Source: Apiospora phragmitis
Lineage: Eukaryota; Ascomycota; Sordariomycetes; Amphisphaeriales; Apiosporaceae
Direction: 5' to 3'
DNA: 64,000 nucleotides
NCBI GenBank assembly: GCA_038363925.1
Contig: JAQQWL010000006.1
Coordinates: 3,328,501-3,392,500, forward strand
Below are positions 23,512-34,634 of this stretch, one piece after another (position 1 is the first letter of the stretch; each line of letters begins with the position of its first letter). The notes beneath the pieces are model-generated. The model saw only the letters and a program-made list of their open reading frames with translations, was not told where the DNA came from and searched no databases. The position numbers were made by a program, and so were the translations under genes.

Positions 23512-24709
23512 TCACCAACTCATCAAGCCCTTACTCCGATCAAAGCCCCCGCGCAGCTGCGTGTCCGGCTTGACCACTTTTCCCTGCAGCACTGTGTATT
23601 TGATGATGTTCTCGCAGTCCTCGGACTTGACGCGGGCCAGCCATATACACTGCCCTGCGCCGACATCATCATCACCATCATCATCCTCCTCCTCCTCCTC
23701 CCCTTTTCTCGGCAGGCGCCTTCTTCTTCCTCTGCGATACGGGCTTCAGATCCTCGTGCTGGGCACGCTGCACGCCGTCGACGCCGAACGCGTCGGGCCG
23801 ACGATAGACCATCATGTTGGCCGAGTACTTGTGCCCCCCGACATGGGAGATGAAGTAGATGCCGACGCCGCCCGGACGCTCGTCGTCGAGGTCGCGGAAG
23901 AGGCCGAGGGGCCGCAGGTGGCGCTCCAGCTCCTTGCGCAGCAAGGGCGCTGACTGCCCGCACCGCGCGTCGCGCGTCTTCTGCGAGCAGAGCAGGATCA
24001 GCGCCGAGTGCGGGCACGGCCGCGACAGCAGGTCCGACGCCGTCGGCGGCGGCAGGCTACCACCCTCGTTATTGTTGTTGTTGTTGTTGTCATTGTTGTT
24101 GCTGGTAGTAGTGTCTTGCGAAGACGGAGACGGAGACAAGGGAATGCGCTCCGGCAGCGTCACGGGCGCCAGCGGGCTCGCGTTGGTCGGGGCCACGTCG
24201 ATAAAGCGCTCGACCAGCGTGGGCACGGCGGCCGGCGTCACGTTCTCGACGAGGCGGAAGGCGGGCAGCAGCAGGACGGTCGTGGGCGCGGCGTAGCGCT
24301 CGGCGTCGCTGTGGGCGTGGCTGTTGGGGACCAGCATGTTGCTCGCGCTCAGCATGAGGCGGCCGTTGGCGGGCTTCTGGGGCGCGCCGCCGAGGGCCTG
24401 CATGACGGAGCCCTTCTCGTCCTCGACGTCGCGGGTCCAGTCCGTCTTGCCCGTCGCCACGAGCACGTGCGTGCTCCAGCCCTTGATGTGCCCGTACAGC
24501 AGGTCGGCCTCGTCGATCTTGAAGCCGCGCGGGAACGCGATGTGGCACGAGTCGCAGTCGTGCAGGCAGTCGTCGCCGTCGACGGTCGGGTCGGTGGCGG
24601 GGAACAGCGCCCGGGCCGAGGCGGCTTCTGGTAGGGAGGCCGGGGTGCCCGAGAGGGGCGTCAGGGCTTTGCGGGCGCCGTCGACGAGGGATCGGAAGCC
24701 CAGCGCCAT
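23512..24709 (-). CDS. Apd1-like sucrase/ferredoxin-fold [2Fe-2S] protein, one frameshift
   Basis: Member of the fungal sucrase/ferredoxin-like family related to yeast Apd1 and Aim32, thioredoxin-like proteins with a [2Fe-2S] cluster bound by two Cys and two His. Start ATG at 24709. Visible: N-terminal DCDSCH region near residue 52, the CSQKTRDARCG segment, and the HVGGH motif expected to supply histidine ligands, followed by NMMVYRR. An Asn-rich run (coded by GTT/ATT repeats near 24070-24100 on the plus strand) sits in the middle. The frame ends early in a GGA run; removing one C from CCCC at 23700-23703 (plus strand) continues it through an acidic stretch into the family C-terminus with IWLARV, GKVVKP and LRGGFDR, stopping at 23512. 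The corrected length is 399 codons (398 aa). Third-codon GC is high. Confidence 0.82.
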
Positions 24710-26976
24710 TTTCTGTTTCAGCGGTGGTTGTGGTGGCGACGCTTTCGCTTTGGGGAAGAGGTCTTGGTAGGAACAGCAGACGAGACGAGAGGTATTTTGG
24801 TCGTCATGATGAAGGAAATTCGGCCTCTTGGGGCTACTTGGGTACTTTAGGTAATCTTATCTGATGGCGGCCCGTTTGCCCCTCCACACTCCCGCGCCCG
24901 TACCGCGCTATAAATGCCTGGCCTAACGCCGAGTGGGCTTCCGGAGCCGACCGAGCCTCCCCTGTGCTGTTCCTGATTCTCGGAATTCCGATCGGGAAGT
25001 GGGGTTCTGGCCAGGGGGGGGGGGGGGATAGTGTACCCGGCGTTACCAGAAGCAGTAGTACCTAGAGAGGTGCTTTTGTGTATCAATGTCTGTGAGTCTA
25101 TGTATGTGTGTGCGTGTGTGTGGCCAGAGCACGGCGCGGCGCGACACAACACGATACGGCACAACACAGCGCAAGTCAACCAGGCCGGATGCCCGTTGCT
25201 GCGCCGAGTCTCGGCGGAAGCCCCTCCCCCCAAGACTGGCGTTTCGAACTGGACTGGCTGATGGTATCGTGAGTTGCACCTGCACCTACACCGTCTGTTA
25301 CGGACGGCAGCAGAAGATAGGGTTGCAACAAAAGGGCGGGGCAGATTGGGATACTGTGCTAGTCAACAAAACCCGAGTGGAGGTACGGGGAAAGGGGGAA
25401 ACCGAGGTGCATGCGGCAAGGTTCTAGACTAGCAGGCCATCGTATTTGCGAATTCCACTATCGCTTGGCGGAAGGGCCAGGTGATTTCGAAAACCGCGCA
25501 ATGGACTATTCTCGCCCCCGTCCAATAGAGAAGGTGGATAGGCCGATCACTTCACGATGCCAGTGCTTGGTGTTTTGCTCGTGTCAGGCAGGTCGCAGTG
25601 GAGGGCCATTTTGATTAAACCCGTCGTAAGCTTTATAGCATGTTGCAGCCCAATAAGGGGCACGAAGGGCCACGAAGGAGCAATTCGTCCTGCTCGCCTC
25701 GGCCTTAGGACCTGAGTTGAAGGCACTCCCTCACTCACTCGTATTTTCCTTTCCCAGCCCTTTCTTTTCCTCGGCCGAGGCGGAAGGCGAGCGACGCACT
25801 GGAAGGGTGTACGGTGCACACAGCTCCAACCCTTATCTCACCAAGCCAACGTTGAAGCTACTGTAATGCACTCGTCGAGCGAGTTCGGACGACGAGCGCG
25901 CGCGTCCTTCAAACAAGCATGACTGAAATAGACTCCCCGCGAAAACACTAGTGGTGCGGCAAGTCTCATCCGGCGTCCGGATCCCGAGCTGATCTAACCA
26001 GTGCGTACCTGACCTAACCTTTAGCGACTAAGAAAAGTCTGAGCTCTTATTGTTGCTGCTGACGCACACTCGGCACATGGCGACTAATACATCCGAGGCC
26101 GCTTCGTAACTCCGCTCGCTGCAGCAAGGACTCACAACAGTAGCAGTAGATAGTGCACCGTCGTATGGGAATGGGACGATGCTGGGAGCTGATTAGCCGC
26201 TGATTGGCCATCTCCTCATCCTGCCGTCCCGAACTGGCAATGGCACACTGGCTACCCAGGTGGCTAAGTGTTTAACCGCCGTCCCTGTTGCTCGCATATG
26301 CATTCTTTTGGCCTGAGATTTACCAACTCCAGAGGGGTGGGGGAGTAAAGGTCCCATCCCCAACGTACATGGATAGATAACCTACCTGTTGGGTATTTAT
26401 GGAGAACCGAGACAGCTACCCCCATGGGATTTCCAGCTTCGCCCCATGGGCAAATTCATTCTAGACTGTCAATCAAGTCGTACTCCCTGCAACTCTATAT
26501 ATGCACTTGTAGCGGGGTAAGATCGATTTGTTCTTTTATGTGCAGCAGTCGTCGTCGTGTTCGTGATCCACCCCGACAGGGTATATCACTTGCGCGCTTG
26601 TATGAAGAGCAAGAGAAAGTAATATTATTACAAGTAAATATTAAGAAACAAAACAAAACAAAAAATCACTGAATCACCAGAGGCCATGCTCGACAAGGTA
26701 GTTAGTTGTTGGATATGATCATTAAGTGTTGATTGATAATAGTACACACAATCGTTAAAAGCTATCGTTGTGGATATCTTCCCTTCCGCTCAAAATTATA
26801 GGCGGATTATACCCCTTTCGGACTCCCCGGCAATGCAACCAACCAACGCCTCCCCAGCGCCAATCCCAGAGTGGTTTCCCCAAACCCTCCCGCTACGCGC
26901 TTGAATGCAAATGAAAAAGACTGGACCCGAATACACAATCAAGTGGCCAAGCCAAAAGAATGTCATGGCACTAGAC
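24710..26976. other. Spacer between Apd1-like gene and glycerol kinase
   Basis: No gene supported. It includes the Apd1-like promoter on the left, a run of 14 G at 25014-25027, short GT and ACAC runs nearby, and on the right AT-rich sequence likely to be the glycerol kinase 3' UTR. Confidence 0.6.
25014..25027. repeat. G14 homopolymer
   Basis: Fourteen consecutive G residues, intergenic, about 300 bases upstream of the Apd1-like start codon. Confidence 0.95.
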
Positions 26977-28897
26977 TCAGGTTTGGGACTGCTTGATGGC
27001 AGTAGCATGCTCAGGGCCATCGTCCTCTTCTTGGACAACCCAACCGCGGCTCATCTGCACGGCGCGCTCCCAGTTGGCGTACATGCGCGCCACCTTCTTC
27101 TTATCGTTCACCGGCTTGAAGATCTTGACATGATCCTTGATGCGCATCATCTCGGCCACATCCTCCAGGCTATCCCAACCACAGCCGTCGGCCGCCATGC
27201 CTGCCGCGATAGCTGCACCCAGCGCCGTGGTCTCGCGCATGGGCGGCCGGGCCACGTGGATGTCCGACACATCAGCTTGCGTCTGCATCGTCAGGTCGCT
27301 GTTAGACATGCCGCCATCGACTGCCAAAGAATGAAGCTTGTGGCCAGAGTCACGCTCCATAGCGTCCAGAATGGCTCGTGTCTGGAAGCATGTCGCTTCC
27401 AAGGTGGCGCGAGCAATATGCCCACGCTTGGTGTGTTGAGTAATGCCGAAGATAGTTCCCTTGGCATCATCGATCCAGTATGGTGCGAACAGACCACTGA
27501 AGGCTGTGACAAATACCAGACCGCCATTGTCCTCAACGCTCTCCGCAAGGGCAGTGATACGGTGCGAGTCTCGCTCAAATCCAAGGTTGTTGAGCAGGAA
27601 CTTCACACCAGAGCCAGCGACAGCGACACTGCCTTCAAGCGCGTAAACAGGCTCGCTGCCCCCACCAAGGTCGTATGCGACAGTAGCAAGTAAGCCGTAC
27701 TTGGAGATGACGGGCTTTGTGCCGACGTTGTACAGCAGGAAACAACCTGTACCGTAGGTGTTCTTGGCCTGGCCGGCGTTAAAGCCACATTGGCCAACCA
27801 GCGCACTCGACTGGTCACCCAGGCAGCCACCAATCTTGACACCCGCGAGGGTGCCCCTGGCGATGCTACCATAAGCATCAGGAGACGAAGATGGCACAAT
27901 CTTGGGCAGAGCGACCTTGGTGGGGTTGATTTCAAAGAAGTTCAACAGCTGCTCATCGTACTTCAAGGTGTGCAGGTTCATGAACATAGTACGGCTTGCG
28001 TTGGTGGTGTCTGTAACGTGGATGTTTCTCTCCATACCGCCGTTGAGCTTGTAGATCAGCCAGGAGTCGACAGTACCAAAAGCTAAGCGGCTCTCCTCGT
28101 ACGCTTTGCTGACTTCGCCATGGTGCTTGATCATCCACATCAGCTTCACACTGGTTGGGTATGTACTAAGAGGAAGGCCGCAGATTTCGGTGAGCTTGTC
28201 GGCGCCAGGGCGGGTCTTGAGCTCGCGCACCAGATCCTTGGTTCGGGTATCAGGCCAGACAACAGCTTGGCAAAGGGGTTCGCCTGTGTTCTTGTCCCAG
28301 CAGATGGTCGTTTCACGCTGGTTCGTGATGCCAACGGCCTTGATCTGAGACTTGAGGTAGCCTAAAGCGACGAACTTCTCCGTGGCCTTCTCGATGCATT
28401 CCTCAACCGTATCGAGGAGCTCATAGGGGCTTTGGTCGTGCCATCTGCAGGGAAACGATTAGCTAGTGTATTTCGACGAGTCGCATTACAGGAAACACAT
28501 ACCCTGACTGAGGATACAAGTTCTCAAACTCGATTTGGTGCATGGCAACAGGGTCCGCCCAGCTGTTGAAGATGATGAAGCGGGACGAGGTTGTGCCTTG
28601 GTCAACACTGCCAATGAACCAGTCGTCGTGGTTCACTTCTCGTGGTGTCCCATAGGGGGCAAAGTTCGCATGACTATTTGTGATGTCATTGGTGTGGCCA
28701 TTGGTGTGGCCATTGGTGTGGCCATTGGTGTGGCCATTGGTGTGGCCATTGGTGTGGCCATTGGTATCGGCGCCGTTGGTGTACCCATTGGTGTAAGGTG
28801 CATCTTGGGCACCGTTGGCGCCGTCTTCAGTGATGAGTCCAGGCATATGGTCGTTCGTTCTTGCGCGTGTCGGATGAGGTGTCGCGGAATCTGACAT
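26977..28897 (-). CDS. Glycerol kinase with NGHT-repeat N-terminal extension, two exons
   Basis: FGGY-family kinase that phosphorylates glycerol to glycerol-3-phosphate for gluconeogenesis or lipid synthesis. Complement of join(26977..28444, 28503..28897), 620 aa. The intron 28445-28502 has donor GTATGT, GCTAAT branch site and CTGCAG acceptor, phase 2. Motifs: nucleotide-binding GSVDQGTTSS (residues 96-105), NQRETT, GTVDSWLIYKL, GCLGDQSSALVG, and the C-terminal FGGY signature VDGGMSNSDLTMQ. The first 90 residues are not part of the kinase fold and contain six exact NGHT units (46-69). The frame is open upstream to 29344 but without convincing sequence; the ATG at 28897 is preferred, and a start at MPGLITED (28846) is possible. 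Intact in sequence. Confidence 0.96.
28691..28762 (-). repeat. 12-bp coding tandem repeat (NGHT)6
   Basis: Six head-to-tail 12-bp units (GGCCATTGGTGT register on the plus strand) encode NGHT in the N-terminal extension of glycerol kinase. Units are nearly identical in DNA, so copy number may vary between strains. Confidence 0.9.
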
Positions 28898-31800
28898 AAA
28901 AAGTGGATAGTGTGTAGGTGTTTCTTCTTTGGAGAAGGAAGTTGAATGGTGTGAGGAAGTGATGGTGGTTTGTAAAGAATGAGTAGTAGGGGCGGAGAAG
29001 TGTCCGGAGAACTGGGGGAGGATTTGGCTCTTGAAGTAGTCGTGGGAAGTCGTCCTGTAGTCAGCAATTAGGGTGCTGTTTCCGCGGGCATAGGGGAGGA
29101 CACAGAGAAGTGGGCCACGATCCGAGGGTCGGTGGGCTCTAATGAACTGGACAGCTTGGGGTTTCGAGTCCCGTGGAGAGGACGGTATTGGCGACCAGAT
29201 GAGGTGGCTGTGAGTGTGGAGGGTGGAGGTAACAACCGCATAGTAGTAGGGATCGCGATCCGGATGTTGGGCAAGCGTGGGATGGGCGCGCGTAAGCGCA
29301 GGCGGGTTGGTTGCGCAATAATGTGGTTCCCCTACCAAGTGCAAGGCCAGGGCTATGAGAACATAATAATAGGAACCTGGTACTGCTCACAGTAGGCAGG
29401 AATATCAGAGGCAAGTAATGCGCGGAAAACATCGTGTTTTTCCCCCGTCTGGCGCATACCGAGGGTTGTGTCCCCTGGCTTGGATTCTCGTCTAAATTTG
29501 TTCCGTGAAGCTTTCCGTGACTCAGTCCAGGTCTATCCTGCTACTGAATCTGTATCATCCAGCCCGTCTGCAGGCATGTACTCGTGGATTGCGAAATGCG
29601 CAACGCTTGGAAAGCAAAGGCCGCCGAGTAAAGCAGAAGCCAAGCGAACCTTGGTTGAATGCAGCCCACAAAATTGAGCCGATGGCAGCTGCGTAGCTCG
29701 GAGTACCACGCTTGGTTAGCCTGCAGTACGTACATCAATCTAGACTGCTACTGTATGTACGCACTCAAGCGGGGTAGTGTAGTCTGCGTGGGTTGGGCTG
29801 GCTGGCTGGGTTGGCATGTAACTCGACTAAATCCTCAATGGGGGTTGCAAGAACGAGGACAGACGGGGGGGTCAGGGAGCGCTTGGAGGTGGCCACGGGG
29901 CGGTACGGGATCTCGGTGAGTCCAGAAAACTGTGACTTCACAATCTATTTTCCTCCTAACCCTTAAACTGCGATCCGGTCAGCAACTGGACGATCTCCGT
30001 GACCGGCCAATCAAGGCGCTTTCCCGCTGTTCTGGGCTCCTGGAGAACATTGCGGAGAAGCAGCAGGGCCCCCCTGATGCAAAAGAAACGCCCAGAAAAA
30101 TCCCACGCCAGACCCGGGCCACGAGACACCTCTCTGGTTTCAATGGAATGTCTCCCCTGCCCACTTTTGATATCATGGATGGGTTCTATTGCGGGGTACT
30201 CATCTCACAGTATTGCTCATGTGAGTCGAAAGAAAGCATGGGCCGCAGAAAAAAAATTCAGAAACCAAAATTCTCAGAGACTATTGGCCAACCCATGCTG
30301 AACTTTCCACTTCGGGGAAACACCCTATTTCTGGCCCTATCTATGCTTCCCTTTTGCTTTACCCAGTACTGTAATGCTGTACTGTGCAGCAGTCCTCTGC
30401 CCTGCTACCGTTTTGGACCGGTGTCTGCCAGTCTAATCTTAGCTGTTCCCTCCGTTTGAAATCTCAATTTTGTGGCCGGCGGGGTCTAGTGGCAGGACGG
30501 CACGGGTAACGGGAGTGCCTTTCCCCAGTTCGCGGCCGTATTTTCGGTTCGTTCGACTGCCTTGATGTTCCTGTCCTTGAGCCTCTTGACCCTCCCGGGG
30601 CTTTCGCCCCGGGCGTGATGTGCCCGGCCCAATTTTCTGTGCCTGATCGGAACTATCTTCACTCTTGACGGCCGGGTCCACATATATGACCGCAACGGCC
30701 GTTAACATGTACACAGCTGTCCTCCTCTGCTGCCAAGATGTTTGGCTCTTCAGTCTTATCGTGACACTCTCTACCCACCGCTATTCATGCTAATTCGGAT
30801 GCTAGGTAAGTTGACCCAGGACCCCGATGATTCAGCTGCCAAACAATCCACATTCATCGATTTTCGATCTCGATAAACCTGTACTATCTCCTTTTGACGT
30901 CAATCTGTTATTACGTCACTGCATGGCAAACACAAAACTCCATGTTCATGTCAGATTTTCGATGTGTCCTCACCATTCTCGAAACAATACCAGCCCTCTT
31001 TTACCATGGACCCCCCATAAAACTGTAGATCCCGTAAGCAGTGACTTCATTGAAGTGGCATTGGCCAACTGCCTTATACTAAGCCTTATCCCCGCCTACA
31101 GAAGTGATTGAGTGAGTTATTATAAGACTCGGAGTTTCCAATCCGCGATCGCTGTTGGGCAACGGTGCTCGGTGAGGTGTCTTGACTGCTTGATGCATCA
31201 TGTTGGATATGTACAGATTGCACAGCACACGTGCAATTCGAGCAAATTCAACAGTTGCGACCGCCAGCCAGAAGCAATGGGCATCCAAACCGACAGACTG
31301 TTTCGAAACACGCAAGTACAGTACCATCGAAGCTGGTGATGTGGGGACCTCTCCTTACTGTACAACCAACGGACAACGCATTCAGTCTTCCGGAAGATCT
31401 CGACGTCATGGTGGCGGTTTACATGCTCGGCCTGTACTTCGTGCCCGGCCAAGAACCTCCAGTAGCTGCCGGCGCGTCAGATAGGCGCGCCCGCGATGCT
31501 GCTACAATGCCGATCGGTTGCCGGAGCTCTTGGAACGTTGCGCCAAATGAGGCACATAGCCATGTCGTCATAGCCGGTCTGATAGGAATCAGGAGCATTT
31601 CTCTGTGGTTAGGAACCAACCGCCTGTTAATTACCACGAAGTGGTGAATTGGGTCTGCACTGCTATTTCATTTATTTGTTTTCTTCTCCTCGTGGGATAG
31701 CGAGGTCAGCCTGGCCAACATCGATTGTTTTTCCCTTGAACCGATATTTTAACCATCAAAGTATTATCCACGGCAGGATTGCGTAGGTACGTATGAACTC

Positions 31801-32581
31801 ATATTTGCTCTTTCGCCTACCTTTGACCGGTCCTTGTGACCAAGGGTCAATTGCAGTAAAATTGATCAGTTGCTTTCCGTTACTGAGCAGTTTTTCTGCG
31901 TGCATACCTCAGGTTGAGCATGGTATCTGTTATCCCAGAGCTGCTGTAAGCTGAGATACTGTCTGCGTCGTGGAGATGTACCAAAACCAGCAAGAGAACG
32001 GCGTCATCATCTACCTGGGCACTCCTCCGGGGACCTGACTTAAGCAGCGGCTTTATGGTCGGTTATATGCACGCTACTAACATTTGGAGAAGAGGCAAGT
32101 ACGATATCAATTACGAGCAGGTACGGTAAGCCCCCATATTCACATTTAAAGCTTGAGTGATCTGGGGCAGTCATTCGTGGAATAACTAGCAGCGACGGAA
32201 TAGCTGGCAATACAATCACAGTTATTTTGAGAGATTGCGGTGTATTCATGGTATGCATGATATGACGATAGTATCCGGACCGGCTAAGCGGCAACGCTGG
32301 GGCACTTGATGAACCGAAGCCCGCTTCGGAAACCCCGTCAGATAAGGTCAGATACATCCGGAGCAAGCGGGTCATGATGATTTACCAAACGATGTGAATA
32401 CTACAACCGACATTTGTTGCCTATTGACATATTTAGTATGTATTCAATGCTGCCAAGACCCTATATGAATCCTGATTATTCCGATTCTGGTTCCAGATAG
32501 AGATTGTTCGCAGCATCATTCATAGAAAGCACCATTCCTTTTCACGGCTCAACTACCCACCGGTTGTGAACTCCTCCCATC
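28898..32581. other. Divergent spacer between glycerol kinase and amidase
   Basis: About 3.7 kb with no supportable gene. The left 450 bases carry an open antisense frame and CACCATC/CTTCTTCT pyrimidine-rich leader sequence of glycerol kinase. Open frames at 29932-30459 and 31231-31647 lack an ATG or any family resemblance. The right end is AT-rich until just before the amidase start. Confidence 0.55.
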
Positions 32582-34270
32582 ATGATGACATCGCGGTTCC
32601 TGCCCATCGTGGCCGGTACAATTATCCTGTTGCAGGCGGCCACGGCTTACTCCAATCTCAACACCTTTGACGTCCGCGAGGCCACAATCGACGGCGTCCA
32701 CAATGCCCTCTTCACCAGCCTGACGACCTGCCGCGCCGTAGTCTCGGCCTTCCTGTCCCGCATCGAGGCCTTCAACCCGACCATCAACGCCATCATCAGC
32801 CTCAACCCCGACGCCTTGTCGCTCGCCGACGACCTGGACCGGGACCTAGCCGCCGGCAACGCCACGGGCCGGAAGCTGTTCTGCATCCCGATCCTGCTCA
32901 AGGACAACTACAACGCCGTGCCCATGAACACGACGGGCGGCAGCCTGGCCCTCGGCGGCAACCGGCCCACCGCCGACGCCCCCACAGTCCGCGCCTTCAA
33001 GGACGCCGGCGCTATCGTGCTTGGCAAGACCAACCTGCACGAGCTGGCGCTCGAGGGCCTGTCCGTGTCCTCGCTCGGCGGCCAGACCGTCAACCCGTAC
33101 GACCCGACGCGAACGCCCGGCGGGTCCAGCGGCGGCACCGGCGCCGCCCTCGCCGCGAGCCTCGCCGTCCTGGGGACGGGCACCGACACCGTCAACAGCC
33201 TCCGCAGCCCGGCCAGCGCCAACGGTCTCGTCAGCGTGCACCCCACGTGGGGGCTCGTGTCGCGGGCCGGCATCATCCCCGTCAGCTACACCCAGGACGT
33301 CGTGGGGCCGATGGCCCGGAACGTCAAGGATCTGGCCGTCGCCCTGACCGTCATGACCAGCGTCGGGTACGACGAGGCCGATAACGCCACGGCGCTTTTG
33401 CATCCTCCTCCTTCCTCTTCTCCTGACAGCATGACAGCAAGCAATTGCACGGATTACTCGGAAAGCCTCTACGGCGGTGGGCTCACAGGGTTACGCATAG
33501 GCGTGCTGGACGGATTCTTCAACCACAGCGACTCGTCCGAGACCACGCCTGTTAACAAGGCCATGTCCGCCATGATGGGATTCCTGAAGTCCGCAGGGGT
33601 CGATATCGTCAACATCACCGAGCCCATCTACAACGCCACCGCCCTCGCGAAGCTCGACGTCCAGACCGCCGAGTTCCGTGAGATGATGAACGCCTACCTC
33701 ACCGACCCAAACCTGAACGGCACCGCACCCACTTCTCTCAACGAACTGTACGCGGGTGGCAAGTTCCTCGTGATCCCCGGCCAGTACAACTATGTCAACA
33801 CGTCCTTCGTCTCGTCCACCAACAACGCGTCCTACGCCACCAACAAAGTGGGCATCCAGAACCTGACCCTTGCCCTGCGCGCGTCCTTCGCCCGGGACAA
33901 CCTGGACGCCGTCCTCTACCCGGAGCAGAAGAACCTCGTCGTCAAGCTCGGCGCGCCGTCGCAGAGTGGTCGCAATGGCATCCTGGCGGCCCTGACGGGC
34001 TCGCCCGTCGTCACCGTCCCCGTCGGGTTCTCGCCCGCGAGCAATGACGCGCCCGTCGGCGTCCCAATCGGCATGGAGATCCTGGGCCTGCCGCTCACGG
34101 AGGCCAAGCTGCTGAACATCGCGGCGCACGTCACCCAGCAGTATCCGGTGCGCAAGATGCCCTCGTTCGCCAACCAATCCGTCGAGACTACATCCTATAC
34201 CGAGGTTCCCACCGTCACGCCCAACAACAGCAATATACCGAGCGAGTACCCCGTTGGTGTTCTGTCTTAG
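32582..34270 (+). CDS. Secreted amidase-signature hydrolase
   Basis: Amidase-signature enzyme, 562 aa, single exon, predicted to hydrolyse amides or related C-N bonds outside the cell or in the secretory pathway. Residues 1-22 form a signal peptide (FLPIVAGTIILLQAATA). The Ser-cisSer-Lys triad is visible: Lys in IPILLKDNYN, cis-Ser in TPGGSSGGTG, and the nucleophile Ser in GTDTVNSLRSPAS. The VN in place of the usual GG before that serine is, from memory, common in fungal secreted members. Many NXS/T sites support secretion. Two ATGs are adjacent (32582 and 32585). The first half has very high third-codon GC, in contrast to AT-rich flanks. The substrate cannot be deduced. It converges on the Lsb5-like gene. 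Confidence 0.92.
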   Translation: MMTSRFLPIVAGTIILLQAATAYSNLNTFDVREATIDGVHNALFTSLTTCRAVVSAFLSRIEAFNPTINAIISLNPDALSLADDLDRDLAAGNATGRKLFCIPILLKDNYNAVPMNTTGGSLALGGNRPTADAPTVRAFKDAGAIVLGKTNLHELALEGLSVSSLGGQTVNPYDPTRTPGGSSGGTGAALAASLAVLGTGTDTVNSLRSPASANGLVSVHPTWGLVSRAGIIPVSYTQDVVGPMARNVKDLAVALTVMTSVGYDEADNATALLHPPPSSSPDSMTASNCTDYSESLYGGGLTGLRIGVLDGFFNHSDSSETTPVNKAMSAMMGFLKSAGVDIVNITEPIYNATALAKLDVQTAEFREMMNAYLTDPNLNGTAPTSLNELYAGGKFLVIPGQYNYVNTSFVSSTNNASYATNKVGIQNLTLALRASFARDNLDAVLYPEQKNLVVKLGAPSQSGRNGILAALTGSPVVTVPVGFSPASNDAPVGVPIGMEILGLPLTEAKLLNIAAHVTQQYPVRKMPSFANQSVETTSYTEVPTVTPNNSNIPSEYPVGVLS

Positions 34271-34634
34271 TGGTCTGGTAATGTGGCTAAGATTTGCATG
34301 GTACGAAAAGTTGGCTGATGCAACACGGCAGCTAGAAGAACCTAGAAAAGGGGTTATCAACTTTACATCCCGAATCCTACAGTTTGTTAGACGTGGGGAT
34401 AGAGTTTATTTAATTCAATAAACTAAGTACAGTATTCCGATCGAGAATGCTGGATACGATAATGCCGCGGGGAAAGAAGCAAAGGAAACCTTTGATTGAA
34501 TGTGCAAGAAGTAAAGCTGAAAAGCGCTTGACCGGTACGTTGAGAATAAAAGTATAGTCGTAGAACAATGTAAACGGCAGCGGTTCCCTCCATCACCACT
34601 TCGGTTCTCCTTCTCCAACTCTGATGGTGAAGCC
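34271..34634. other. Convergent spacer, amidase / Lsb5-like
   Basis: About 360 bases of AT-rich sequence containing AATAAA-like motifs near 34415-34425; the shared 3' UTR region of two convergent genes. No gene. Confidence 0.6.

Noticed and set aside
24008..24634. 208-codon Arg/Val-rich plus-strand frame
   Set aside because: Antisense to the Apd1-like gene; composition follows its GC-rich codons and the Asn repeat.
26905..27693. 262-codon plus-strand frame over glycerol kinase
   Set aside because: Antisense shadow of a strongly conserved enzyme; no independent family resemblance.
29932..30459. 175-codon frame in the glycerol kinase-amidase spacer
   Set aside because: Non-ATG start, no family, no plausible exon structure.
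33491..34360. 289-codon antisense frame over the amidase
   Set aside because: Shadow produced by high third-position GC in the sense gene.
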